The position numbers were made by a program, and so were the translations under genes. 64,000 bases of DNA, taken from positions 124,001-188,000 of the forward strand of contig LIHN01000004.1 of NCBI GenBank assembly GCA_001314545.1, written 5' to 3'. This document shows positions 45,215 through 53,873 of the stretch, in pieces. The notes under the pieces are model-generated. The model saw nothing but the letters and a program-made list of their open reading frames with translations. It had not been told where the DNA came from and ran no database searches. The DNA is from Bacteroidetes bacterium HLUCCA01 (lineage in GTDB: Bacteria > Bacteroidota > Rhodothermia > Balneolales > HLUCCA01). Within the stretch, counting starts at the first letter, position 1, and the number at the start of each line of letters is the position of its first letter.

Positions 45215-47529
45215 GGTTGCTGCTCCTCTTTTTTGTCGTTCATATACAGCTTGATTAATGAAATGATCCCGAATGCGGCAACACCGAGGACAATGATTTC
45301 TCCGAGGGTATCAAAGGCGCGGAAGTCGACCAAAATGACGTTAACGATGTTTTTACCATGTGCTACCACATAGCTGTTCTCGCCAAAATATTCGGTCAGT
45401 TCCAGGTTCAGCTCTCCCTGCAGAATGATCAGCATAAGAACAGTGACCAAAGCTCCGCCGCTGAGTGCGATGAAACCATCACGCAGTTTGGTCCCCATCG
45501 AGTCAACCACGTCGGGGATGGGAAGCTTGACCAGAACCAATGCGGCTAGTATAACAGTCAGCGTTTCTACCAAAATTTGTGTTATGGCCAGATCCGGCGC
45601 ACTGAACTGTATGTAGATTAAAGCTATTGCGAAGCCGATTAGACCAAGCGCCGTAATGGATTTGAGTGCCGACTTCGACACAACGGCCGCTACGGCCGCA
45701 ACAATCATGAGTATGAGAATGGTTACTTCAAAAAAGCTTACGGAATCATGATACTCCGGCCATACTATATCGGCACGAAGGAACAGGGTTATGGCCGCTC
45801 CGAAGACGGTAACCCCGATTACGGTGCTCATGTAGCGATGCAGGTAACCGCTCTGGAACACATCAATCTGAAATCGTGCAAACTTTAAGGTACCGTTCAG
45901 CAGGGACTCATAAATGGACTTTGGTGTATCCCCCAGCGCAATTCCGTAGCCCTGCATGGCTTTAGTTTCGCGGAGGCTGTTCCAAAATTTAAATACGGTC
46001 AGACCGCCCGCGAGGGTAATAATGCTGAGTATCAGAGGCAGGTTGATTCCATGCCACAGGGAAAGATAGTAGGAGGTTTCAACGCCGCTTATTGCGGATG
46101 TGGATGCACTGAACAGGGACCGGTCTGCCAGTGACGGGAAAACGCCCAGCAAGAGCCCCATCGTACCCAGTATCATCGGACCCAGCCACATAGAGGCTGG
46201 AGCCTCGTGAGCGTGCTTCGGAGTTTTCTTCTCTTCGCCGTAGAATGGGGTAATTGCAACAATGGCCGAGGAAGCCACAACAGCGATGTTGGCAAGAACG
46301 GCCATGCTGATGAGAACCAGTGAAAAGGTACCAGCATTCAGGGCCGTTTCGTAGACAAGTTCCTTGCCGATGAATCCAAGCATGGGTGGAATGCCGCCCA
46401 TAGACAATGCTGCAATAGCAGCTGTGGCTGCAGTTACGGGCATAAGTTTACGCAGGCCGCCAAGCAGCTTAACATCACGGGTACCGGCTTCATGGTCGAT
46501 GGAACCAGCTACCATAAACAAGGCACCTTTGTACAGCGAGTGGGCCACAATGAATACGGCTGCTGTTTTGAGGGCATAATCGGTTCCGATGCCAATCAGC
46601 ATGGTTATGGTTCCCAGTGCCATAACGGTTGAGTATGCCAGTACCCGCTTGAGATCGGTATAGACCAGGGCCAGCCAGGCTCCGGTAAGCATCGTCACGG
46701 CCCCGAAGCCCGTTACCAGGTAAAACCATGCCTCCGTACTACCCATGGCTGGATTGAGACGGGCCAACAGGTACACACCCGCCTTGACCATAGTAGCCGA
46801 ATGCAGGTAGGCACTTACGGGAGTTGGAGCGGCCATAGCGCCGGGTAACCAGAAGTGAACCGGAAATTGAGCCGATTTGGTAAAAGCCCCCATCAGCACT
46901 AAAATCAGGATTCCCATGTAGTAAGGATGATCCCGGATAATGTCGCCGCTGTTCAGAATTTCGGAGATGTTCATGGTTCCTGCAGCAAGCCCCATGATGA
47001 CCAGACCACCAAGAAGAGCAAGACCACCGAGTCCGGTAATAAGGAGCGCTTGCAGGGCTGAGCTGCGCGACTCCTCTTTTTCATTATTGAAACCGATCAG
47101 CAGGTACGATGTTACGCTGGTTAATTCCCAGAATATGAACAGGCCGATGAGGTTATCGCTGAGTACAACTCCGAGCATGGATGCCATGAACAGCATCAGA
47201 ATAAGCAGGAAGCGGTCCAGGTAGCGATGACCTTTCATATAACCGCCGGCATAGATGGTCACCAGCGTTCCGATACCGGTAATGAGCAGGGCGAAGGTAA
47301 GGCTCAGGCCGTCAAGCAGAAAAGCCAGCTCCACATCCATTCCACTGAGCCAGACCGTGGTTTCGCGGATGGTTTCACCACGACCAACCTCGCCGTAGTT
47401 AATCATGAAGTATGTAAAAAGTCCGGCCGGCAAAATGGATAGTACCCAACCGGAGTAGTCCTTCGCAACGCGAACGATGAGTGGAGCGAGGAAGGCGATT
47501 ATGAAAGCGACTAGAATGGCGGTTAACAT
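45211..47529 (-). CDS. mrpA: Mrp Na+/H+ antiporter subunit A
   Basis: MrpA is the largest subunit, 772 residues. The first 500 are a NuoL-like proton/sodium translocation module ([47 protein letters not shown] with the conserved histidines, and [15 protein letters not shown]). The last 250 include the DUF4040 region, [23 protein letters not shown], and a final helix set as in NuoJ-like parts. It starts 50 bp after mrpG, a wider gap than elsewhere in the operon, so a second promoter there is possible. Confidence 0.95.
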   Translation of the reverse strand: MLTAILVAFIIAFLAPLIVRVAKDYSGWVLSILPAGLFTYFMINYGEVGRGETIRETTVWLSGMDVELAFLLDGLSLTFALLITGIGTLVTIYAGGYMKGHRYLDRFLLILMLFMASMLGVVLSDNLIGLFIFWELTSVTSYLLIGFNNEKEESRSSALQALLITGLGGLALLGGLVIMGLAAGTMNISEILNSGDIIRDHPYYMGILILVLMGAFTKSAQFPVHFWLPGAMAAPTPVSAYLHSATMVKAGVYLLARLNPAMGSTEAWFYLVTGFGAVTMLTGAWLALVYTDLKRVLAYSTVMALGTITMLIGIGTDYALKTAAVFIVAHSLYKGALFMVAGSIDHEAGTRDVKLLGGLRKLMPVTAATAAIAALSMGGIPPMLGFIGKELVYETALNAGTFSLVLISMAVLANIAVVASSAIVAITPFYGEEKKTPKHAHEAPASMWLGPMILGTMGLLLGVFPSLADRSLFSASTSAISGVETSYYLSLWHGINLPLILSIITLAGGLTVFKFWNSLRETKAMQGYGIALGDTPKSIYESLLNGTLKFARFQIDVFQSGYLHRYMSTVIGVTVFGAAITLFLRADIVWPEYHDSVSFFEVTILILMIVAAVAAVVSKSALKSITALGLIGFAIALIYIQFSAPDLAITQILVETLTVILAALVLVKLPIPDVVDSMGTKLRDGFIALSGGALVTVLMLIILQGELNLELTEYFGENSYVVAHGKNIVNVILVDFRAFDTLGEIIVLGVAAFGIISLIKLYMNDKKEEQQP

Positions 47530-47579
47530 GCCTGTAGCGGATTAAGGAGTAGAGTAAATTTCATGATGATGCCGGAGCA

Positions 47580-47924
47580 TTACTTTTTACTTTTGTCGAT
47601 GTGATCTTGAAGCTCATCGACGATGGTGTTTTTCCAGAGTTTGTTACCATTTTGATATGATGCCCTGCCAATCAGATGGGCAGCAACGGGTGCGGTTACC
47701 ACCAGAAAAAGGATGGTTGCAATGGCTCGTGTTATTACCCCGAAGTCCGGGGTGGTCACTGCAACGGCCAGCAAAATAAAACCGGTACCCAGTGTTCCGG
47801 CTTTGGTGGATGCATGCATGCGCATCAGGATGTCCGGCAAACGTACAACACCGATGGCAGCAACGAGCGTAAAGAATGCGCCGGCTATCAGCGCTACGGA
47901 GGCAATAATATGAGAGATTGGCAT
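47580..47924 (-). CDS. mrpG: Mrp Na+/H+ antiporter subunit G
   Basis: MrpG is a 114-residue subunit with three helices. Marks are GVVRLPDILMRMHASTKAGTLGTG, the family signature, and TILFLVVTAPVAAHLIGRASY. It lies 3 bp after mrpF. Subunits F and G are small and needed for the complex. Having F-G at the front of the operon rather than the end is unlike Bacillus and Pseudomonas Mrp operons. Confidence 0.95.
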   Translation of the reverse strand: MPISHIIASVALIAGAFFTLVAAIGVVRLPDILMRMHASTKAGTLGTGFILLAVAVTTPDFGVITRAIATILFLVVTAPVAAHLIGRASYQNGNKLWKNTIVDELQDHIDKSKK

Positions 47925-47927
47925 GGT

Positions 47928-48227
47928 TTAATCCTTCGTTGACTCTTTACGGGCATTTTGTATGTAACGGGCGAAAGCGGTAGTGCCCAGAAACGCGACC
48001 AGGGCAAGTACGGTGGCAGCATCCATTAGGGCATGTTTGCCGCTGTAAATTGCAAAAGTGGCTATAAAACCCACGGTTATGAATGCAATAAGGTCAAGGG
48101 CAATAACCCGGTCGCTCAGGCTTGGACCGCGGATTAATCGTACAGTTGCTATGGCAAGAGACAGGCTCAAAATGATCAGAACCCCGTAGCTTACCCACCC
48201 TAATATGTCGTTCTCAGCTAGAATCAT
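47928..48227 (-). CDS. mrpF: Mrp Na+/H+ antiporter subunit F
   Basis: MrpF is a 99-residue, three-helix subunit with VRLIRGPSLSDRVIALDLIAF as the conserved core between the first two helices and ALVAFLGTTAFARYI in the third. It is the first gene of the operon. Upstream is a 357 bp gap divergent to the proline dehydrogenase gene, where the operon promoter should lie. Confidence 0.94.
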   Translation of the reverse strand: MILAENDILGWVSYGVLIILSLSLAIATVRLIRGPSLSDRVIALDLIAFITVGFIATFAIYSGKHALMDAATVLALVAFLGTTAFARYIQNARKESTKD

Positions 48228-48584
48228 CCGTCTGTTCTTATGCGGTTAGAATTGCCTGTGGTAAATACTCCAGCGACCGACACCAGGCAATTTAATTATA
48301 GAGGTGTTTCAGGTAGATGCGGTAAATGAATCAACGTATTCAGACGAAATCACAATGTCTATTTAGATTTCGTTTTAATATCGGTTCAATATACCAATAC
48401 CCTAAAGTATCGACAAGAATAACCGTTCTTATTAGCGACCGCGGCGTTCGATTTTAGGCAAATTTACAATTCCCTTTACAATCGAATTATTTGTTATGAA
48501 ACCGCTTTTCTTGGTTGATGAGGCATAATAATCAGAACAAATAGTGGTAAATTTGGCCTTTTCCAATCCATATATTGTAAAACC
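48228..48584. other. Divergent intergenic region between mrpF and proline dehydrogenase
   Basis: Nothing coding is supported in these 357 bp. Near the right end TAAATTTG (48548-48555) matches the TAnnTTTG element on the plus strand, 30 bases before the proline dehydrogenase start, but there is no TTG at the right spacing. The region is AT-rich from about 48340. Confidence 0.5.
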
Positions 48585-49436
48585 ATGAGACTTCCGTTTG
48601 CATTGGCCCGGCGATTTGTTGCCGGGGAGGTTTTTGAGGAGGCCGTTTCGGCAGTAGCGTCATTGAATAACAAGGGTATAGCCGTCAGCCTGGATTTATT
48701 GGGCGAAAATGTCAAAGACCGGAAACTTGCCGATCAGACTGTAGATGATTATATAAATCTGGTCAGGGGTATAGCGGAAAGGAGCCTCAACAGCGGTATA
48801 TCCATCAAGCTTACCATGTTGGGACTGGATATTGACTACCAGTATACGATTGACAATCTGCACAAATTACTTGAGGTATCGAAAGAACATGATGTATTTG
48901 TTCGAATTGATATGGAAGGGAGTCCGTATACCCGGCAGACGGTATCTATTTTCGAGAATGCACTGAAAACCTATGGCAATGATGTTGGACTGGTACTTCA
49001 GGCTTATCTGAAACGGACGGCTGAGGATATCAGTAACCTCGCAGCCAGAAATGCTGATATCCGGCTTTGCAAGGGTGCCTACAGTGAGTCGCAGGATATT
49101 GCCATCAGGAAGATGCCGGAAATCAGAACCGCATATAAGAAGTACGCTGAAACGTTACTGGAGAAAACGAAGTATCCCAGATTTGCTACCCATGACGATG
49201 AACTCATTAATTGGGTCAAGAATTACACGACCGAAAATAACGTAGCCAAGAGTGCCTTCGAATTTCAGATGCTCTACGGCCTTCGCCAGGATACCTGTGA
49301 ACAACTGGTGCAGGAGGGTTATAACGTCCGCGTGTATGTTCCCTACGGTACCATGTGGGTACCCTATTTTACCCGCAGGTTGAAGGAGCGAAAGGAAAAC
49401 GTTTTTTTTGTACTGTCTACCATGTTCAAGAAATAG
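48585..49436 (+). CDS. Proline dehydrogenase
   Basis: Proline dehydrogenase is an FAD enzyme that oxidises proline to pyrroline-5-carboxylate, feeding electrons to quinone. The 283 residues form a single beta/alpha barrel domain as in short stand-alone enzymes. Visible are FVRIDMEGSPYT, RLCKGAYSE, RFATHDDELI, AFEFQMLYGLR and VRVYVPYGTMWVPYFTRRLKER, which hold the FAD and substrate residues. The pyrroline-5-carboxylate dehydrogenase partner is not in the window. Proline turnover fits osmolyte use in a saline habitat, but that is inference. Confidence 0.93.
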   Translation: MRLPFALARRFVAGEVFEEAVSAVASLNNKGIAVSLDLLGENVKDRKLADQTVDDYINLVRGIAERSLNSGISIKLTMLGLDIDYQYTIDNLHKLLEVSKEHDVFVRIDMEGSPYTRQTVSIFENALKTYGNDVGLVLQAYLKRTAEDISNLAARNADIRLCKGAYSESQDIAIRKMPEIRTAYKKYAETLLEKTKYPRFATHDDELINWVKNYTTENNVAKSAFEFQMLYGLRQDTCEQLVQEGYNVRVYVPYGTMWVPYFTRRLKERKENVFFVLSTMFKK

Positions 49437-49655
49437 CATAGACTGATCGGTGGGGGCAACATCGTTCTGTTCCATGAATAGCCGTGGTCTGGTTTGTGAA
49501 ATAGCTTAACATGTTCGCAAAATTCATTGATTGCAAAATGAATAGTTTATAAGACGTAGCCGGCATCACGCGGCACGTAGTACATCGGCAGGGTCCAGTC
49601 AGCCGGTGTGTGTTATCAGCATGGACCACCTGCATGTGGCGATCGTATTTAGATA

Positions 49656-49685
49656 TTGACATAAGGGTAAAAAAGGGCGTATATT
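49656..49685 (+). promoter_or_regulatory. Promoter of the tRNA-Asp gene
   Basis: TTGACA at 49656-49661 and TATATT at 49680-49685, 21 bases after the TTG, lie about 28 bases before the tRNA. A short inverted repeat (TCTACAT with ATGTAGA, 49691-49709) sits in the 5' leader. Confidence 0.5.
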
Positions 49686-49712
49686 ACCAATCTACATTTC
49701 ACATGTAGAAAC

Positions 49713-49786
49713 GGTCCGGTAGTTCAGTTGGTTAGAACGCCTGCCTGTCACGCAGGAGGTCGAGGGTTCGAGTCCCTTCCGGATCG
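49713..49786 (+). tRNA. tRNA-Asp (GTC)
   Basis: The cloverleaf folds fully. Acceptor GGTCCGG pairs with CCGGATC (one G-T). The D-loop contains AGTTCAGTTGGTTAGA. The anticodon stem CCTGC/GCAGG carries anticodon GTC at 49747-49749. The T-arm GAGGGTTCGAGTCCCTT is standard. The discriminator is G86, as expected for Asp; CCA is not encoded. It stands alone with its own promoter and terminator. Confidence 0.97.
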
Positions 49787-49791
49787 CTGTC

Positions 49792-49828
49792 AAAGCCACC
49801 TACCCAAGCGGTATGTGGCTTTTTTTTT
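49792..49828 (+). terminator. Terminator of tRNA-Asp
   Basis: AAAGCCAC (49792-49799) pairs with GTGGCTTT (49815-49822) around a 15-base loop, leading into a run of nine T. It lies 5 bases after the tRNA and before mnmG. Confidence 0.85.
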
Positions 49829-49907
49829 GCTTCTCATTGAAAAGCGCAGGCCGACCAACATTTGCCTGAATACAAAATTCCATCAAGTATAATAAAAACA
49901 AATAATT

Positions 49908-51794
49908 ATGGAATCACTATACCCGGAATTTGATGTTATTGTTGTAGGGGGTGGACATGCCGGAAGTGAGGCAGCCGGAGCCGCCGCCCAGATGGGCTCC
50001 AAAACACTGTTGATCAGTATGAACCTGAACAGCATTGCCCAAATGTCTTGCAATCCTGCGATGGGGGGTGTTGCCAAGGGACAGCTTGTCCGCGAAATTG
50101 ATGCCCTGGGCGGTCTCTCCGGACTGGTTACCGATTCGTCTGGGGTTCAGTTTCGTATGCTGAACCTTTCAAAGGGACCAGCCATGTGGAGTCCCCGTGC
50201 CCAAAGTGATCGGATGCTGTATGCCACCCATATGCGTGAACAGCTCGAGAAGAAGGAGCATCTGTACTTTCGACAGGACAACGTAGTAACCATCCTTATA
50301 AATGATAGCAAGGAAGCCTATGGTGTAGTTACTCAAACGGGTCAGACAATTTTATCCAAAACAGTCATCGTAACCAGTGGAACCTTTCTTAACGGACTGA
50401 TTCATATCGGCGAGAAAAATTACGGCGGCGGTCGCTCTGGTGAGCGTGCTTCTAAGGGGATAACCGAATGTTTGGTTGATGAAGGGTTTGAGTTTGGTCG
50501 ACTAAAAACGGGAACGCCGCCCCGCCTCGACGGACGCAGTGTAAATTATGATAAACTGGAAATCCAGTATGGTGACGAAAAGCCCGTTCCGTTCTCCTTC
50601 ATGAACGATACGGTTCTTGAAGGAAAAGAGCAGTTAACATGTTGGATTGGGTATACCAATCAGGATGTACATGACATGCTGAAAACAGGCTTTGATCGCA
50701 GTCCGATGTTCAACGGCAGTATCAAATCAACCGGACCGCGCTACTGTCCTAGTATAGAAGACAAAATAAATCGTTTCGCAGATCGTGACCGGCATCAGCT
50801 ATTCCTCGAGCCGGAAGGCTGGAACACCTATGAAATGTACCTAAACGGTTTCTCTACGAGTCTGCCTGAAGATGTGCAGTATAAAGCTTTGCGAACTATC
50901 CCCGGCTTTGAAGAAGCTGTTATGCTACGACCTGGCTATGCCATAGAGTATGATTTTTTCCCGCCCCATCAAATTTACCGTTCGATGGAAACCAAAATCA
51001 TAGCAAATCTATTCTTTGCCGGACAAATAAATGGAACAACCGGGTACGAGGAAGCAGCTTGTCAGGGACTGATGGCCGGAATCAATGCATCCCTCAAAGT
51101 GAAAGGGGATGAGCCCCTGATACTAAAACGCAGCGATGCGTATATCGGGGTATTAATCGACGATCTGGTTGGCAAGGGCACTGATGAACCCTACCGTATG
51201 TTTACATCCAGAGCCGAGCATCGCATTGTTTTGAGGCAGGATAATGCGGACTTACGACTTACGGAAATTGGCAGAACAATAGGGTTGGTTGATGACGACC
51301 GCTATAATCGGTTTCTGACTAAGAAAGAGCACGTTGATGCGCTGCATTCCCTGGTCTCAGACTATTCCGTCCGTGCCGACAAGCTCAATAGTTATCTCGA
51401 ATCTGTCGGAACAAGTCCGCTTAAACAAACTGTGAAACTCATTAGTGTTGTAACCCGACCTCAGGTTTCCCTCGAGGGTATTATTGAATCGGATAATGAT
51501 CTCAAAGAAAGTGTCTCGGCTATAACGAGTGATCCAAAGGTTATAGAACAAGTTGAAATACAACTTAAGTATGCCGGCTATATTGAGAAGGAGAACGAGA
51601 TGGTTCTCGAAATGAATAGACAGGAGAACATGGTAATTCCGAAGAAAATCAACTATGGCTCTATAAAGAGTCTGTCAGCTGAAGGAGTTTCCAAGCTTGA
51701 GAAGGTAAGACCCGAAACTATCGGACAAGCCAGTCGGATCAGCGGTGTAACGCCGAGCGATGTAGCGGTGCTTATGGTGTATCTGAAAAATTAA
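49908..51794 (+). CDS. mnmG: tRNA uridine-5-carboxymethylaminomethyl modification enzyme MnmG (GidA)
   Basis: MnmG with MnmE installs carboxymethylaminomethyl on the wobble uridine of several tRNAs, using FAD. The 628 residues have the FAD motif VVGGGHAGSEAAGAAAQMG, CNPAMGGVAKGQLVREIDALGG, GTFLNGLIHIG, GRLKTGTPPRLDGRS, FAGQINGTTGYEEAACQG and FTSRAEHRIVLRQDNADLRLT, all family marks. Length is normal. It precedes rsmG (GidB) by 375 bp, an arrangement often found near replication origins. The partner mnmE is not in the window. Confidence 0.97.
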   Translation: MESLYPEFDVIVVGGGHAGSEAAGAAAQMGSKTLLISMNLNSIAQMSCNPAMGGVAKGQLVREIDALGGLSGLVTDSSGVQFRMLNLSKGPAMWSPRAQSDRMLYATHMREQLEKKEHLYFRQDNVVTILINDSKEAYGVVTQTGQTILSKTVIVTSGTFLNGLIHIGEKNYGGGRSGERASKGITECLVDEGFEFGRLKTGTPPRLDGRSVNYDKLEIQYGDEKPVPFSFMNDTVLEGKEQLTCWIGYTNQDVHDMLKTGFDRSPMFNGSIKSTGPRYCPSIEDKINRFADRDRHQLFLEPEGWNTYEMYLNGFSTSLPEDVQYKALRTIPGFEEAVMLRPGYAIEYDFFPPHQIYRSMETKIIANLFFAGQINGTTGYEEAACQGLMAGINASLKVKGDEPLILKRSDAYIGVLIDDLVGKGTDEPYRMFTSRAEHRIVLRQDNADLRLTEIGRTIGLVDDDRYNRFLTKKEHVDALHSLVSDYSVRADKLNSYLESVGTSPLKQTVKLISVVTRPQVSLEGIIESDNDLKESVSAITSDPKVIEQVEIQLKYAGYIEKENEMVLEMNRQENMVIPKKINYGSIKSLSAEGVSKLEKVRPETIGQASRISGVTPSDVAVLMVYLKN

Positions 51795-52169
51795 TTTGTA
51801 ATTTTTGAAGCGTGTGCCAGTTTCTGTAAATCAAATTGAAGAGCTGGCATACACCAATGTTTCACGTGAAACATGAGAACTTTTGCCGAAATGAACTTCA
51901 GTTTAAGTGCGGTGATTCATGTTTTCTGAAGTCGCCTCGCGCCATTATTTGTTGTAGGTGCTTTACTGCTTTGGCGGCAATCCAATTATGAACTGCGAAT
52001 TCAGAGTGTGTATACCGTTGGGTGCCAGTGAAAATATTGCGTTGAATCAGGTATTATGTATTGGAATGAATATTTGTTTACAAAAGAGGTTGGCGGACGG
52101 AATCAGTATAATTGTTGGGAGTTTGAATATTCGGTAAATAAGGTGAAGTGCTAAAAAGTTTTATGTTCA
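51795..52169. other. Intergenic region between mnmG and rsmG
   Basis: 375 bp with no convincing gene. It contains one perfect parS site (51858-51873). The rest is AT-rich and shows no terminator that I could find. The promoter for rsmG must be here or upstream. Confidence 0.7.
51858..51873. other. parS site (ParB binding), perfect
   Basis: TGTTTCACGTGAAACA is the exact 16-base palindromic parS consensus known from Bacillus subtilis and many other bacteria. It lies just after mnmG, the classical place near the origin. Confidence 0.92.
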
Positions 52170-52814
52170 ATGAATAAATCGATAGCGATACAGAGCTCGG
52201 AGGTTTCACGTGAAACATTGGATATAATTCACGCACTGATCCTTGAGCATGAAACTAAAATCAACTGCTATGCAGAAAGGTTGAAATGGTGGAATGCCAG
52301 GATAAACCTGTTAAGCAGAAATGTAGGGTTGGATGAAATCCATCAGCACATACGGCATTCTTTGTACCTCCATACCTATCTGAAATTCGAGAAAAACGTG
52401 GTAGATGCGGGTAGTGGGGGAGGGTTGCCGGGAATACCCATTGCCATGGCCGACGAAAATAAATCGGTTACCCTGGTAGATATAGTGGGAAAAAAAATGC
52501 TGGCCTGCGAATCGATGGCCATACAGTGCGGATTAAAGAATGTTCGGACAGTGAAACAATCAATTGGAGACTATGAACCGGTTCCGGATAGTGTATTGGT
52601 TTCAAAGCACGCCTTTAAAATTCCCGAACTGTTAAAAATGATTGAGGGTAAGTCGTACAGTAAAATTATCATGCTAAAGGGCGACGATTACCGTGAAGAA
52701 TTGAAAACTTGCGGTACGGATCTTCACGTGGATGTGCATACTATCGACGCCATAGAGCCAGCCCCATTTTTTAAAGGGAAGTGTATTGTAACGATAAAGT
52801 TGAACAGCGCATGA
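52170..52814 (+). CDS. rsmG: 16S rRNA (guanine-527-N7)-methyltransferase RsmG (GidB)
   Basis: RsmG methylates G527 in the 16S rRNA 530 loop (streptomycin resistance arises on its loss). The 214 residues include RLKWWNARINLLSR, the SAM-binding VDAGSGGGLPGIPIAM, SVTLVDIVGKKMLACESMA and KHAFKIPELLKM. The N-terminal SEVSRETLDI is encoded by a second parS site, so the DNA site constrains the protein. The last codons overlap the WYL regulator start by four bases (ATGA). Confidence 0.93.
   Translation: MNKSIAIQSSEVSRETLDIIHALILEHETKINCYAERLKWWNARINLLSRNVGLDEIHQHIRHSLYLHTYLKFEKNVVDAGSGGGLPGIPIAMADENKSVTLVDIVGKKMLACESMAIQCGLKNVRTVKQSIGDYEPVPDSVLVSKHAFKIPELLKMIEGKSYSKIIMLKGDDYREELKTCGTDLHVDVHTIDAIEPAPFFKGKCIVTIKLNSA
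52202..52217. other. Second parS site, inside rsmG
   Basis: GGTTTCACGTGAAACA differs from the parS consensus only in its first base. The 14-base core GTTTCACGTGAAAC is perfect. It lies in the 5' coding part of rsmG, 344 bp from the first parS. Two sites this close are unlikely by chance. Confidence 0.9.
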
Positions 52815-53731
52815 AAAGTCAGGAACGCAGGATGAAGATCCTTCTTTTGCTGCAGTCAAGGACCAGAAACATTACCATTGACTATCTGGCTGAATATTTT
52901 GACGTAAGCAGGAGGACCATATTCAGAGACCTTCGGTTACTCCAGAACACCGAAGTTCCACTCACCTACGAGGAGGGAATCGGTTATGGTATTATGAAGG
53001 GTTACAATATACCTCCATTGATGTTCAATCCAAGAGAGGTAGCAACGGTTATGGTGGGTTTGAACTTCGTAAAAAGCCAGATTGACAAGGAAATGGTAGA
53101 CGATGCCAGAGCGGTAGAATTGAAGATAAAATCCGTTGTGCCAGTTGAAATTAAACAACTGATGGATGTGCTCAGCGAAAAGGTAATCCTTGATCCCTAC
53201 ACGCGTTCTATAGCAGTAAGCAAATCATCCGGGAACTGGTATACACTGGCCAATGCCATAGCGCAGCATAAAACAGTGACATTTACGTACGAAAACAAAG
53301 AACGAATACTCAAGCCCCTGATTGTGGTGTACTATTCGGATCACTGGAATGTAATTGGATATTCCGGCAAAGACGATGCTGTACGCAGTTTCAGGCTGGA
53401 AAAGATAGTCGACTTGGAAATACCGCTGGGACCAGGATTAAGTCTAGAAAAAACATATACTAACGACGAATTGATATACCGCAATGACAGCGTAGGAACG
53501 CAAATAAAACTTCATCTTGCGGCAGAAAAATGGAATGAATTCCGGAAGAGCTGTCCTGCTATTATATTGAGCCACAATACGATAGACAATAGAATAGTAG
53601 TTACGATGGAGTTTGATAACCTGGACTACCTGAATGAGTGGCTCCTTCGGTTTGGAACGGCCATAGAAATCACAGAACCAGAAGATCTGAAAGACATGCG
53701 AAATCGTTTACTCGAAAAAATGAGAGCTTAA
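52811..53731 (+). CDS. WYL-domain transcriptional regulator
   Basis: The product is 306 residues from the ATG at 52811, which overlaps the rsmG stop (ATGA). An N-terminal winged helix-turn-helix of the DeoR/HTH_11 kind occupies about residues 8-60 (TIDYLAEYFDVSRRTIFRDLRLLQ). The middle contains PLMFNPREVATVMVGLN. The C-terminal WYL-type ligand-binding domain (about 150-300) shows ILKPLIVVYYSDHWNVIGYSG, where the family tripeptide is WNV rather than WYL. Members often sense nucleic acids or small ligands. A bidirectional terminator follows. The target is unknown. Confidence 0.88.
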   Translation: MKSQERRMKILLLLQSRTRNITIDYLAEYFDVSRRTIFRDLRLLQNTEVPLTYEEGIGYGIMKGYNIPPLMFNPREVATVMVGLNFVKSQIDKEMVDDARAVELKIKSVVPVEIKQLMDVLSEKVILDPYTRSIAVSKSSGNWYTLANAIAQHKTVTFTYENKERILKPLIVVYYSDHWNVIGYSGKDDAVRSFRLEKIVDLEIPLGPGLSLEKTYTNDELIYRNDSVGTQIKLHLAAEKWNEFRKSCPAIILSHNTIDNRIVVTMEFDNLDYLNEWLLRFGTAIEITEPEDLKDMRNRLLEKMRA

Positions 53732-53812
53732 TTATAGGGATTGGTTAAGAACCCCTAGCTCAGGTCATTAGTAATTCAAGCGTAAACGTAAAAAACGACC
53801 GTATCATACAAG

Positions 53813-53849
53813 AAAAAAAGCCGGACTGTAACACAGTCCGGCTTTTTTT
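53813..53849. terminator. Bidirectional terminator between the WYL regulator gene and gyrA
   Basis: GCCGGACTG (53820-53828) and its perfect reverse complement CAGTCCGGC (53834-53842) flank TAACA. Runs of seven A and seven T frame the stem on either side. It ends both convergent transcripts. Confidence 0.95.
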
Positions 53850-53873
53850 AACATCGGAATAGCGAGAGGAGGG

